From Dietzia natronolimnaea (GTDB lineage Bacteria; Actinomycetota; Actinomycetes; Mycobacteriales; Mycobacteriaceae), in assembly GCF_002289575.1 (NCBI RefSeq), contig NZ_NTGA01000012.1, positions 1 through 64,000 of the forward strand: a stretch of DNA of 64,000 bases, given 5' to 3'. The notes under the pieces are model-generated. The model searched no databases, was not told the origin of the DNA, and saw only the letters and a list, made by a program, of their open reading frames with translations. Positions 43,141 through 50,915 of this stretch are shown piece after piece (position 1 is the stretch's first letter; each line of letters begins with the position of its first letter). Made by a program: the position numbers and the translations under genes.

Positions 43141-43959
43141 ATGGAGGCAGGAGCCGGACGCAGCGGGCGGACCCTCGGACCGGGCCGGGGGCGCCGGGCC
43201 CGCCCGGAGGTGACCCTGTCCAATTTCGAGGCCGTCTACGACTACTACGGCCCCGGCCGGCGAAGGGACGGATTCACCCATCCCCTGCTGGCGTTCGTGG
43301 GAGCGCTGTACTCACCCGAGGTGCGGATCGGGGCCGGGACGGTGGACGAGTTGCACCGACTCCACGACGCCGGGGTGGGAATCGTCGTCGCCGCCAACCA
43401 CCCCTCCAAACACGACCCGTTCGTCCTGGCGTCGGCGGTGTACGACCGGCGGGTCCGGTTCCTCTCCTCCGGAACCGGCCTGACCAAGGACCCGCTCTTC
43501 CGCGGTCCGCTGCGACCGGTGTTCGAGTACACGGGCACCGTCCCGGTCTTCCGGGCCAAGAACTACGTGGGTACCGACCGCGCGGTGCACGACGCCGCGG
43601 CCGCCCGGCTGATCGGCCTGTGTGTGGACCGGCTCGCCACCGGCGGGGTGGTCCTGACGTTCGTGGAGGGCACCAACTCCTCGGCCGACGACCTGCGCAC
43701 ACTGCGGCTCGACTCGGTCAAGAAGGGCGTGGGCCAGATGACCCGCGGGGCCCGCGAGGCGGGCGGCCCGGTGGCGATCCTGCCTGTCGGGATCGTCTAC
43801 CGCGGGCGGGAGCACTCGACGCTGCCCCCGCGCCGCCCCGTGGTGTCGGCCGGTCCGCTCGCCCTGTGGGAGGGCCCCGGGTCCGCGCCGTCGATCGACG
43901 AGGTACGTCGGGTGGTGCGCGACGGTATCGACGACGCCCTCACCGACGCCTGGCGCTGA
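43141..43959 (+). CDS. PlsC-type 1-acyl-glycerol-3-phosphate acyltransferase
   Basis: A 272-residue membrane-associated acyltransferase. The HX4D motif is AANHPSKHDPFV (about 85), the glycerol-phosphate motif is TGLTKDPLFRG and the EGT motif is FVEGTNSSADD (about 177). It would acylate lysophosphatidic acid or a related acceptor. The ATG at 43141 has only a weak, closely spaced GGGGAG; GTG 43210 is an alternative. Divergent from the chelatase with 58 bp between starts. Confidence 0.83.
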   Translation: MEAGAGRSGRTLGPGRGRRARPEVTLSNFEAVYDYYGPGRRRDGFTHPLLAFVGALYSPEVRIGAGTVDELHRLHDAGVGIVVAANHPSKHDPFVLASAVYDRRVRFLSSGTGLTKDPLFRGPLRPVFEYTGTVPVFRAKNYVGTDRAVHDAAAARLIGLCVDRLATGGVVLTFVEGTNSSADDLRTLRLDSVKKGVGQMTRGAREAGGPVAILPVGIVYRGREHSTLPPRRPVVSAGPLALWEGPGSAPSIDEVRRVVRDGIDDALTDAWR

Positions 43960-43993
43960 GCACGACGCGCTCGCGGGACCCTCGGCGTACGGG

Positions 43994-44257
43994 TCAGCGA
44001 CTCCGGGAGAAGTCCACGGCCTGCCCTCGCCCGTCATCGAGCAGAGTGGCCCTCTTGGGCCCCCACCACCCGACCGCCGCCTCGACCCTGAGGGCCCGGG
44101 GTGGCGGCGACCGCAGGACGAGCTTTCCGACGAACACCGATCGCTCGTCGACCACGGTGCCCTCGACGATCAGACGAGCCCGGTAGTAGAGCGCCATCGC
44201 CTGGTCGAACTCGACGACCAGGTGCATTCCGTCGTGGTCCAGCGTGAAATGCTTCAT
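43994..44257 (-). CDS. Small conserved-looking protein, unknown function
   Basis: An 87-residue basic/hydrophobic protein, probably mostly beta-stranded (HLVVEFDQAMALYYRARLIVEG, SVFVGKLVLRS, RVEAAVGWWGPKRATL). No family is recognised and no signal peptide or membrane helix is seen. GC-skewed codon use fits real coding. It ends 35 bp from the convergent PlsC gene. Confidence 0.55.
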   Translation of the reverse strand: MKHFTLDHDGMHLVVEFDQAMALYYRARLIVEGTVVDERSVFVGKLVLRSPPPRALRVEAAVGWWGPKRATLLDDGRGQAVDFSRSR

Positions 44258-44323
44258 GACCCACTTCTACCGGGCGAGGCGGAGGAGCGGGCAGTGCGCG
44301 CGGCGGAGGGAGCCGACGGCGGC

Positions 44324-45208
44324 TCAGGCCCCGCCGTCGATCACGCCGGGCACGATCTCGAACTCCAGCCCGGTGGCCCGGAGGTCACGGGCGCGATCGG
44401 CAAGGGTGTCCGCCGCGACGATCCGCACGACCCCGTGCCCTGCGGCGCACCGGGCGGCCACCACCCGCGCGACCGCGTCGGCGGGCAGGGTCGACCCGAC
44501 CTCGATCACCTCGACGTCGTCGTCGATCTCCGCCAGCAACCCCGGATCGGCCGCACCGTCCACGACCAGAACGTCCGCGGCGTGGATGAAACGCCGGGCG
44601 CGGACGGTGAGGAGGTCCCCATCGCCGCACCCGCCGACGAGGACGAGCCACCCGGCCTCGGGGCGACGACGGGCGCGCAACCCCGCCGGTGCGGTGGCCA
44701 GCGACCTCGCCACGTGACGACCCACCCGCACCGAGCGGCGGGGGTCCGACGAGTCCACAGCGATGCGGACGAGTCCCGCCGGCGTCGCCACCGCCGTCCG
44801 TGCGGGCACCCGCACGGAGCCGAGTGCCGCGTCCCCGGCGGCCACGCACCAGATCCGGCGCTGCTCGCACAGGGCGGCGACCTCGGCGTCGACCTCCGGG
44901 TCCCCGGTGGCGACGTGCACCATCCAGGGGGTGTCCAGGTCCGAGGCGCGGAAGTTCCTGGCGACGACGACGAGCTGGGCACCCGCCCGCGCCGCGAGGT
45001 CGGCCATCGCCGGGTCCACGCGAGGGGCCACGACCCGGACCACCGCCCCGGCCTCGAGGAAGGTCTCGGCGCGGCGGACCGACACGGGCCCCGCGCCCAC
45101 CACCAGCACCTCGCGCGCGGACAGCCCCACCGTCAGGGGGAGGCCGTCCAACGCGGGTGCCGCCGGCCGCTCGGCCGCGGGGGCGGCGTCAGCGAACGCG
45201 ATCGTCAC
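44324..45208 (-). CDS. Precorrin-2 dehydrogenase (CysG-like) with truncated methyltransferase half
   Basis: A 294-residue CysG homologue. The N-terminal siroheme-synthase dehydrogenase domain is intact (VLVVGAGPVSVRRAETFLEAGAVVRVVAP; WMVHVATGDPEVDAEVAALCEQ) and should oxidise precorrin-2 to sirohydrochlorin. The C-terminal SUMT domain starts normally (VLVGGCGDGDLLTVRARR) but lacks the GGDPxxFGRG loop and stops after EIVPGV, at about 110 residues instead of about 240. Methylation of uroporphyrinogen III must come from another enzyme. GTG start overlaps the cysH stop (GTGA). Confidence 0.82.
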   Translation of the reverse strand: MTIAFADAAPAAERPAAPALDGLPLTVGLSAREVLVVGAGPVSVRRAETFLEAGAVVRVVAPRVDPAMADLAARAGAQLVVVARNFRASDLDTPWMVHVATGDPEVDAEVAALCEQRRIWCVAAGDAALGSVRVPARTAVATPAGLVRIAVDSSDPRRSVRVGRHVARSLATAPAGLRARRRPEAGWLVLVGGCGDGDLLTVRARRFIHAADVLVVDGAADPGLLAEIDDDVEVIEVGSTLPADAVARVVAARCAAGHGVVRIVAADTLADRARDLRATGLEFEIVPGVIDGGA

Positions 45209-45987
45209 AGGTGGATGCCGCACTCGGTCTTGGAGGAACCGGCCCAGCGACCTGAGCGCGGATCCGCTCCGGCTTCGACGCGGTGGGTGCACGGCTCACA
45301 GCCTATCGACGGGAAGCCGTCGTCGAGCAGGGGATTGAGGAGGCACCCGTGCTCCTCCGCGTAGGCGTGGACGCGATCCAGGGTCCACGCCACGAGCGGG
45401 TTGATCTTGATCATCGAGTGCTTGGCGTCCCACTCCACGATCGCCGCTCCGGCGCGGTGGTCGGTGTCCACCCGGCGCAGACCGGTGATCCACGCCTCGT
45501 ATCCGGACAGCGCCGCGTCGAGCGGCTCCACCTTGCGCAGGCGGCAGCACAGCTCCGGGTTCGTCTCGAACGGGCGCGGGCCGAGCGCGGCCTCGTGCTC
45601 CTCGCGGCTCGCGGGGCTGCGCACGTCCACGACGTTCAGGCCCGGTGTGGACGCGAGGGCGTCCCGGACGCCGATGGTCTCCGAGAAGTGGTACCCCGTG
45701 TCGAGGAAGAGCACGTCCACTCCCGGGGCGTACTGCGCGGTCATCTCCGGCACCACGGTGTTGGCCATCGAGCAGGCCACGGCGAGGGCGTCGCCGAAGG
45801 TCTCGCCCGCCCAGGCCAGGACCTCGGCGGGGTCGACCTCGCCGTGGTGGCCGTAGAGCCCGCGGTCGTCGAATCGACGCGCCGCGTCCTCGGCGATGGC
45901 CTTGAGTTCCTCGGTGGTCCGACGCCGGCCGGGGCCGGGGGTCAGGACGGTGCTGCGGGGCAGCAGATCGAGTGCGACTGCGGTCAT
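45205..45987 (-). CDS. cysH: Adenylyl-sulfate (APS) reductase
   Basis: A 260-residue assimilatory reductase producing sulfite. The two cysteine pairs C147-C148 (CCRLRK) and C230-x2-C233 mark the [4Fe-4S] APS-reductase class rather than PAPS reductase, and the catalytic C-terminal KTECGIHL has Cys256. GGAGGAGGAGG precedes the ATG. It overlaps sirA (ATGA) and cysG' (GTGA) in one operon. No cysD/cysN sulfurylase genes are in the window. Confidence 0.94.
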   Translation of the reverse strand: MTAVALDLLPRSTVLTPGPGRRRTTEELKAIAEDAARRFDDRGLYGHHGEVDPAEVLAWAGETFGDALAVACSMANTVVPEMTAQYAPGVDVLFLDTGYHFSETIGVRDALASTPGLNVVDVRSPASREEHEAALGPRPFETNPELCCRLRKVEPLDAALSGYEAWITGLRRVDTDHRAGAAIVEWDAKHSMIKINPLVAWTLDRVHAYAEEHGCLLNPLLDDGFPSIGCEPCTHRVEAGADPRSGRWAGSSKTECGIHL

Positions 45988-47678
45988 ACCAGAACCTCCT
46001 CCTCCACACGGTGGGCCCACTCGGCGAACGTCTCGCCGCTGGCACCGGTCTCCATGTACTTGCGGATCACGCGCTCCACGTAGTCGGGCAGGTCCGCGGA
46101 CGGCACGCGGAGTCCGCGGACCGTGCGGCCGAGCCCACCCGACTCCTGGTCCTGGGAGGCCAGGCCGCCACCGAGGTGGACCTGGAAGCCCGGGGTGTCG
46201 CCGTCGAGCAGCTGGCCCTTGAGGCCGATGTCGGCGGTCTGGATGCGCGCACAGCTGTTGGGGCAGCCGTTGAGGTGGATCGACAACGGCGTGCGCAGGG
46301 GCGCGTCGTCGGCGAACCGGTTCTCGAGCTCGCCGATCAGTGCGGTGGCGGTGTCCTTGGTGTCGACAAAGGCGAGCTTGCAGAACTCGATGCCGGTGCA
46401 CGCCATGGTGGAGCGGCGGAACGAGCTCGGGCGGGCGTGCAGCCCGATGGCGGCCAGTCCCTCGACCAACTCCTCGACCTTCTCCGGCTCGACGTCCAAC
46501 ACGAGCAGCTTCTGGTGCGGGGTGAAGCGGACCCGGTGGGAGCCCGCGGCCTCGGCGAGGTCGGCGACCTGCGAGAGCTTCTCGCCGCCCACGCGCCCGA
46601 CGGTGGGGGCGGCGCCGACGTAGAAGCGGCCGTCCTTCTGCTCGTAGACGCCCACGTGGTCGCCCGAACCCACGCCACGCTCGGGGGCGGGGCCGTCCGG
46701 GAGCTCGCGGCCCAGGTACTCGTCCTGGAGGACCTGGCGGAACTTCTCGGCACCCCAGTCCTTGATGAGGAACTTGAGCCGGGCGCGGGTGCGCATGCGC
46801 CGGTAGCCGTAGTCGCGGAAGATCCCCACCACGCCGGCCCACACCTCGGCGGCCTCCTCCTGGCGGACGAACACGCCGATGCGGGTGGCGAGCTGCGGGT
46901 TGGTGGACAAACCGCCACCCACCCAGAGGTCGTAGCCCGGGCCGAGCTCCGGATGCCGGACGCCCACCAGCGAGATGTCGTTGATCTCGTGGACCACGTC
47001 GAGGCTCGGGTGCCCGGTGATGGCGGACTTGAACTTGCGCGGCAGGTTGGAGAACTCGGGCGTGCCGATGTACTTGGCCTTGATCTCGGCGATCACCGGG
47101 GTCGGGTCCAGGATCTCGGACTCGGCCACGCCGGCGACCGGGCTGCCGAGGATCACGCGCGGGCAGTCACCGCAGGCCTCGACCGTGTCGATCCCGACGT
47201 CCTCGAGCCGCTGCCAGACCTCGGGCACGTCCTCGATGGCGATCCAGTGGTACTGGATGTTCTGCCGGTCGGAGATGTCCGCGGTGCCGCGGGCGAAGTC
47301 GGTCGAGATGCCCGCCAGTACCCGCAGCTGGTCGGTGGTCACCGCGCCGCCGTCGGTCCGGACCCGCATCATGAAGTACTCGTCCTGCAGCTCGTCGGCC
47401 TCGAGCTTGGAGGTCCGCGAGCCGTCCAGCCCCTGCTTGCGCTGGGTGTACAGGCCCCACCAGCGCATCCGACCCGAGAGGTCGTCGGACGGGATGGAGG
47501 CGAACCCCTCCTTGGAGTAGGTGTCGAGGATCCTCTGGCGCACGTTGAGCGCGTCGTCGGTGAGCTTGAACTCCTCGTTGTGGTTGAGCGTGAGCTTGCC
47601 GTCGATCTTCCACTGGCCCTGCGGCTTGGGGGCGCGGGCGGGACGAGCGGGGCGGGCGGCGGCGTCTGTACCGGTCAT
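45984..47678 (-). CDS. sirA: Ferredoxin-dependent sulfite reductase
   Basis: A 564-residue siroheme/[4Fe-4S] reductase reducing sulfite to sulfide. The cluster-siroheme cysteines are in ACTGIEFC and HLNGCPNSC (C-x5-C ... C-x3-C) near residues 430-480; RQNIQYHWI and RVILGSP are typical of the NirA/SirA family. The ATG at 47678 is chosen because TACCCT (47686-47691) ends 7 nt upstream. The perfect palindrome at 47698-47713 lies in the promoter. First gene of sirA-cysH-cysG'. Confidence 0.94.
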   Translation of the reverse strand: MTGTDAAARPARPARAPKPQGQWKIDGKLTLNHNEEFKLTDDALNVRQRILDTYSKEGFASIPSDDLSGRMRWWGLYTQRKQGLDGSRTSKLEADELQDEYFMMRVRTDGGAVTTDQLRVLAGISTDFARGTADISDRQNIQYHWIAIEDVPEVWQRLEDVGIDTVEACGDCPRVILGSPVAGVAESEILDPTPVIAEIKAKYIGTPEFSNLPRKFKSAITGHPSLDVVHEINDISLVGVRHPELGPGYDLWVGGGLSTNPQLATRIGVFVRQEEAAEVWAGVVGIFRDYGYRRMRTRARLKFLIKDWGAEKFRQVLQDEYLGRELPDGPAPERGVGSGDHVGVYEQKDGRFYVGAAPTVGRVGGEKLSQVADLAEAAGSHRVRFTPHQKLLVLDVEPEKVEELVEGLAAIGLHARPSSFRRSTMACTGIEFCKLAFVDTKDTATALIGELENRFADDAPLRTPLSIHLNGCPNSCARIQTADIGLKGQLLDGDTPGFQVHLGGGLASQDQESGGLGRTVRGLRVPSADLPDYVERVIRKYMETGASGETFAEWAHRVEEEVLV

Positions 47679-47697
47679 GTCCGCGAGGGTAGCGGTC

Positions 47698-47713
47698 GAC
47701 AGACCGGTCTGTC
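47698..47713. promoter_or_regulatory. Perfect 16-bp palindrome in the sirA promoter
   Basis: GACAGACCGGTCTGTC lies 6 bp upstream of the sirA -10 (47686-47691), i.e. between -10 and -35. The AGAC...GTCT arms resemble TetR-type sulfur regulators such as McbR (TAGAC-N6-GTCTA) of corynebacteria, but with a shorter centre. Repression of the sulfate-reduction operon is the simplest reading. Confidence 0.7.
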
Positions 47714-47784
47714 TAATGTCGCACGGCGGACTCCGCCCCCGCACTCGCCCCACCCGTCGGCGGCGCAGGCCCCACCCACGCGAT

Positions 47785-47813
47785 CAGCCGCCCCCCGCAG
47801 AGGGAGGCGGCTG
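47785..47813 (-). terminator. Hairpin after the 61-residue small protein gene
   Basis: CAGCCGCC (47785-47792) pairs with GGCGGCTG (47806-47813), 24 bp past the stop of the small gene at 47838. Only a weak T-content follows on the minus strand. Confidence 0.5.
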
Positions 47814-47837
47814 GTAACCAGATCGCCGTACGGTCGG

Positions 47838-48023
47838 TCAGACCGGCGGCATGATGGTCGACCCCAGATCCTCGGCGACACCGAACACGGTCCACCAGAA
47901 GACCTCCACGATGTGGACCGGGAGGAACGTCAGGGTGTCGACGAGCGTCGACCCCGTGTCGGTGGCCAGACTGCCCGCCGCGCCGACGGTCGACCCGGCG
48001 AACTCGAAGAGACTGCCCCACAT
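47838..48023 (-). CDS. Small amphipathic protein A, porin-like candidate
   Basis: A 61-residue protein of unknown function, without a signal peptide. It is rich in Gly, Ser, Thr and hydrophobic residues, with an amphipathic or membrane-associating central stretch (LTFLPVHIVEVFWWTVFGV). AAGGAG precedes the ATG at ideal spacing, and a TATGAT -10 lies upstream (48092-48097), so it is a genuine gene. Its middle aligns with the divergent 48-residue protein (GS-x2-[VI]-D-x-L-x2-LP-x2-I-x-E). Size, lack of signal and pairing recall PorA/PorH peptides of corynebacteria; this is analogy, not homology shown. Confidence 0.7.
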   Translation of the reverse strand: MWGSLFEFAGSTVGAAGSLATDTGSTLVDTLTFLPVHIVEVFWWTVFGVAEDLGSTIMPPV

Positions 48024-48258
48024 GATGAACTCCTTCCAGAGCGGCCCTGGTCAGCCCACCCCTTGGACTACATCTCGGTCGCCCTGACCCGATCATAGGA
48101 CGATCCTCATTAAGTGGAAACCCCCCAGCGAGGCACTTACGAATATGCTGAGTAGCTTTACTCGAGAGGCAAGTTTGTGGAAACGCCCGTGGATCGTCAG
48201 TACCGTGAATGACGTACCCCGCTAAACCGTGGGGCTCCACCTCTCGAAAGGACACCAC

Positions 48259-48405
48259 ATGTTCTCTGACTTCTGGGACTCCCTGGCCGCCGGTTCCTCC
48301 GAACTCGTCCCGAACGTCGGCTCCGCCGCGATCGACGGACTGCTCGGCCTGCCCGCGTACATCCTCGAGACCCTCGGTGGCGGCGCGGAGCTCTTCGGCT
48401 CCTGA
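48259..48405 (+). CDS. Small amphipathic protein B, porin-like candidate
   Basis: A 48-residue acidic protein (MFSDFWDSLAAG start, LPAYILETLGGG near the end) with no signal peptide. AAAGGA precedes the ATG. It shares the GS-x2-[VI]-D-x-L-x2-LP-x2-I-x-E motif with the divergently encoded 61-residue protein. It is followed by a strong 12-bp hairpin, as expected for a highly expressed monocistronic gene. The intergenic region carries GTGGAAAC repeated at 48113-48120 and 48177-48184, perhaps a shared control element. Confidence 0.7.
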   Translation: MFSDFWDSLAAGSSELVPNVGSAAIDGLLGLPAYILETLGGGAELFGS

Positions 48406-48418
48406 TCCCCAGCGACGC

Positions 48419-48446
48419 ACGCCCCGGTGGTCCGCCACCGGGGCGT
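48419..48446 (+). terminator. Strong terminator hairpin after small protein B
   Basis: ACGCCCCGGTGG (48419-48430) pairs perfectly with CCACCGGGGCGT (48435-48446) around a 4-nt loop, starting 14 bp after the stop codon. Also suited to stop convergent transcription from the patatin gene. Confidence 0.8.
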
Positions 48447-48468
48447 TCGCCATTTCGCGGGGTGTGAC

Positions 48469-48501
48469 CGCGCAAGGCCTGTCATCGCGCAAGGTCTGTC
48501 A
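48469..48501. repeat. 16-bp direct repeat at the patatin stop codon
   Basis: CGCGCAAGGCCTGTCA (48469-48484) and CGCGCAAGGTCTGTCA (48486-48501) differ at one base, period 17 bp. The second copy contains the stop codon of the patatin gene, so the repeat probably arose by duplication of its 3' end. Confidence 0.75.
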
Positions 48502-49389
48502 CAGTCCGCAGAACTCGAACCAGGTGTCGACCTCCCGCCGGGCCTGCTCCCTCCCCAGGACGTAGGCCTCGGCGAGTCGGTCGACCCTGCGCTCGTAACT
48601 CCGTATCAACACCCGCTCCGGACGGAACACCACCGCGTCGCCAGACTCCTCGAGAGCCTCGATCTCGTCGAGCGTCTCGTTGTAGAGCGCCCACCTGTGC
48701 AGAAGGGCCTCCCCCACCGCCGGGAACCGCCGGAAGTACGAGCGGTAGAACGGGGTCAGTCGACGCGGCGGGATCTTCCGGTATCCACTCGGCTGGGTCA
48801 GCACCACCAGAAATCTCTCGTATCCGGCCTCCCGCGCTGCGGAGAGCGGGATCCCGCCGTCGCGGCCCAGCGCCCCGTCCACGTAGTACTCGCCGTCGAT
48901 CAGCACCGGCGGCATCCACACCGGCATCGTCGAGGACGACCTGACCATCCGCATGAGCTCCGGCATGCTTGAGGCGTCCTCCTCGGTCCAGAAGACCGTC
49001 GCACCGTCCGAGCACCGGAACGTTCCGATCCTCGCGGCCGTCCCGCTCCGGGAGAACGTGTCGAAGTCGTACGGCAACACCTGGTCCGGGAGACCGGTCT
49101 GCTCGTAGATGTATTCCGCGTTGAACAGCCCCTTCCCGCGGGCGAAGCTGCGCCAGTCGCCGAAGTTGGGATCCGCCGCCAATTCGACGAAACTCTTCCG
49201 CGCCCGGACCGGTTCACGGGAGAGATAGTTGGCCACGTGCGTGGCTCCCGCGGAGATCCCCGCCGCCATGCCCCCGTGGATGCCCGCGTCGATGAGCGTC
49301 TCCACGACCCCCGCCGTGTGAACCGCCCGCATACCGCCGCCCTCGAACAGAACGGCGACATCCGCAGCGGTGGGCGATAAGTCGGTCAC
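48499..49389 (-). CDS. Patatin-like phospholipase
   Basis: A 296-residue lipid acyl hydrolase. The oxyanion glycine loop FEGGGMR lies at 15-21, the nucleophile elbow GISAG at 44-48 (Ser46) and the dyad Asp in YYVDGALGRDGG near 165. No signal peptide; intracellular phospholipase or lipid remodelling is likely. The GTG at 49389 is chosen because TACCCT (49397-49402) ends 7 nt upstream; an upstream ATG (49416) would lie beyond the promoter. Divergent, 56 bp from the symporter start. Confidence 0.88.
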   Translation of the reverse strand: MTDLSPTAADVAVLFEGGGMRAVHTAGVVETLIDAGIHGGMAAGISAGATHVANYLSREPVRARKSFVELAADPNFGDWRSFARGKGLFNAEYIYEQTGLPDQVLPYDFDTFSRSGTAARIGTFRCSDGATVFWTEEDASSMPELMRMVRSSSTMPVWMPPVLIDGEYYVDGALGRDGGIPLSAAREAGYERFLVVLTQPSGYRKIPPRRLTPFYRSYFRRFPAVGEALLHRWALYNETLDEIEALEESGDAVVFRPERVLIRSYERRVDRLAEAYVLGREQARREVDTWFEFCGL

Positions 49390-49445
49390 GACACCCAGGG
49401 TAAATCGCCTCGTCACTTCAGTGATGATCGACTACCGTCTCCGAG

Positions 49446-50915
49446 GTGAGCGCAATCGCCGACTTCATCGCATCCGTCAACGATGTCTATTGGTACGCGG
49501 TCATCGCGCTCCTCGTCATCGCCGGTCTGTACTTCTCCTTCACGACCCTGATCGTGCAGATCCGGATGTTCCCGGAGATGTTCAGGACGATCGTCGAGAA
49601 GCCCTCGGACATCGAGCCGGACAAGAAGGGCATCTCCGCCTTCCGCGCCTTCACCGTCTCCGCCGCGTCCCGCGTGGGCACCGGGAACATCGCCGGCGTC
49701 GCCATCGCGATCACGGTCGGCGGGCCCGGTGCGGTGTTCTGGATGTGGATGTTGGCGATCATCGGCGGCGCCACGGCGTTCATCGAGTCCACGCTCGCCC
49801 AGCTCTACAAGGTGCGGGGCAAGGACTCCTACATCGGTGGCCCCGCCTACTACATCCGTGACGGACTCGGGTGGAAGCGGGTGGCGGTCGCCTTCGCGGT
49901 GATCATCACCCTGACCTACGGCTTCGTCTTCAACGCCGTCCAGGCCAACTCCATCTCCGCGTCCGTGCGCAACCAGTTCGGCCTCGAGGGGCTCGGGTCG
50001 GGCCTGCTCATCGGCGTCGTGTTGGCCATTGTGGTGGCCGCGGTGATCTTCGGCGGCATCCGGCGGCTGTCGGCGGTCACCGAGATCGTGGTCCCGCTCA
50101 TGGCGATCGCCTACATCGTCGTCGCCCTGGTGGTCGTGGCGATCAACATCACCGAGGTCCCGGAGATGATCTCGCTGATCGTCGGCCACGCTCTGGGCTT
50201 CCGCGAGGTCGCGGGCGCGGCGATCGGCGCGGCGATCATGCAGGGCATGCGGCGTGGCCTGTTCTCCAACGAGGCCGGCATGGGCTCGGTTCCCAACGCG
50301 GCCGCCACCGCATCCGTCTCCCACCCCGTCAAGCAGGGACTGGTGCAGGCCCTCGGTGTCTACTTCGACACCCTCGTCGTCTGCTCGGCGACCGCGTTCA
50401 TCATTCTCCTCGCCAACCCGGACTTCGGCGGCGACCGCGAGGGCATCACCCTCACCCAGGATTCCCTGGCCTCTCAGGTCGGCGACTGGGGCGTGCCCTT
50501 CCTGATGGTCGTCATCTTCTTCCTGGCCTTCTCCTCGATCCTCGGCAACTCGTACTACGGCGAGGCCAACATCCGGTTCCTCCGCGAGAGCCCCATGGCG
50601 CTGCGGGTCTTCCGCGTCCTGGTCGTCCTCGCCGTGCTCGGAGGTTGCCTGGGGTCCGTCGACCTCATCTGGAACATGGCGGACCTGTTCATGGGCGTCA
50701 TGGCCACGATCAACCTCGTCGCGATCATCCCGCTCAGCGGGCTCGCGGTGGCGCTGCTGCAGCACTACCTGCGACAGAAGGCCAAGGGCCACAACCCCGT
50801 GTTCCACCGGGACGACCTGCCCCAGGCCCGGAACGTCTCGACCTGGGACGGCTCCGATCCGATGACGCACCAGCACGTCGCCGACGAGGCGCGGGACGTC
50901 GAGCCGAAGGAGTGA
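49446..50915 (+). CDS. Alanine/glycine:cation symporter (AGCS family)
   Basis: A 489-residue sodium- or proton-coupled amino acid carrier with about ten membrane helices. AGCS motifs are RVGTGNIAGVAIAITVGGPGAVFWMW near residue 75, FIESTLAQLYK, GGPAYYIRDGLG, RRGLFSNEAGMGSVPNAAATA near 270 and SSILGNSYYGEANIRF. The GTG start follows TACCGT (49433-49438) by 7 nt. It is coupled to the next gene by a GTGA overlap. Confidence 0.93.
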   Translation: MSAIADFIASVNDVYWYAVIALLVIAGLYFSFTTLIVQIRMFPEMFRTIVEKPSDIEPDKKGISAFRAFTVSAASRVGTGNIAGVAIAITVGGPGAVFWMWMLAIIGGATAFIESTLAQLYKVRGKDSYIGGPAYYIRDGLGWKRVAVAFAVIITLTYGFVFNAVQANSISASVRNQFGLEGLGSGLLIGVVLAIVVAAVIFGGIRRLSAVTEIVVPLMAIAYIVVALVVVAINITEVPEMISLIVGHALGFREVAGAAIGAAIMQGMRRGLFSNEAGMGSVPNAAATASVSHPVKQGLVQALGVYFDTLVVCSATAFIILLANPDFGGDREGITLTQDSLASQVGDWGVPFLMVVIFFLAFSSILGNSYYGEANIRFLRESPMALRVFRVLVVLAVLGGCLGSVDLIWNMADLFMGVMATINLVAIIPLSGLAVALLQHYLRQKAKGHNPVFHRDDLPQARNVSTWDGSDPMTHQHVADEARDVEPKE

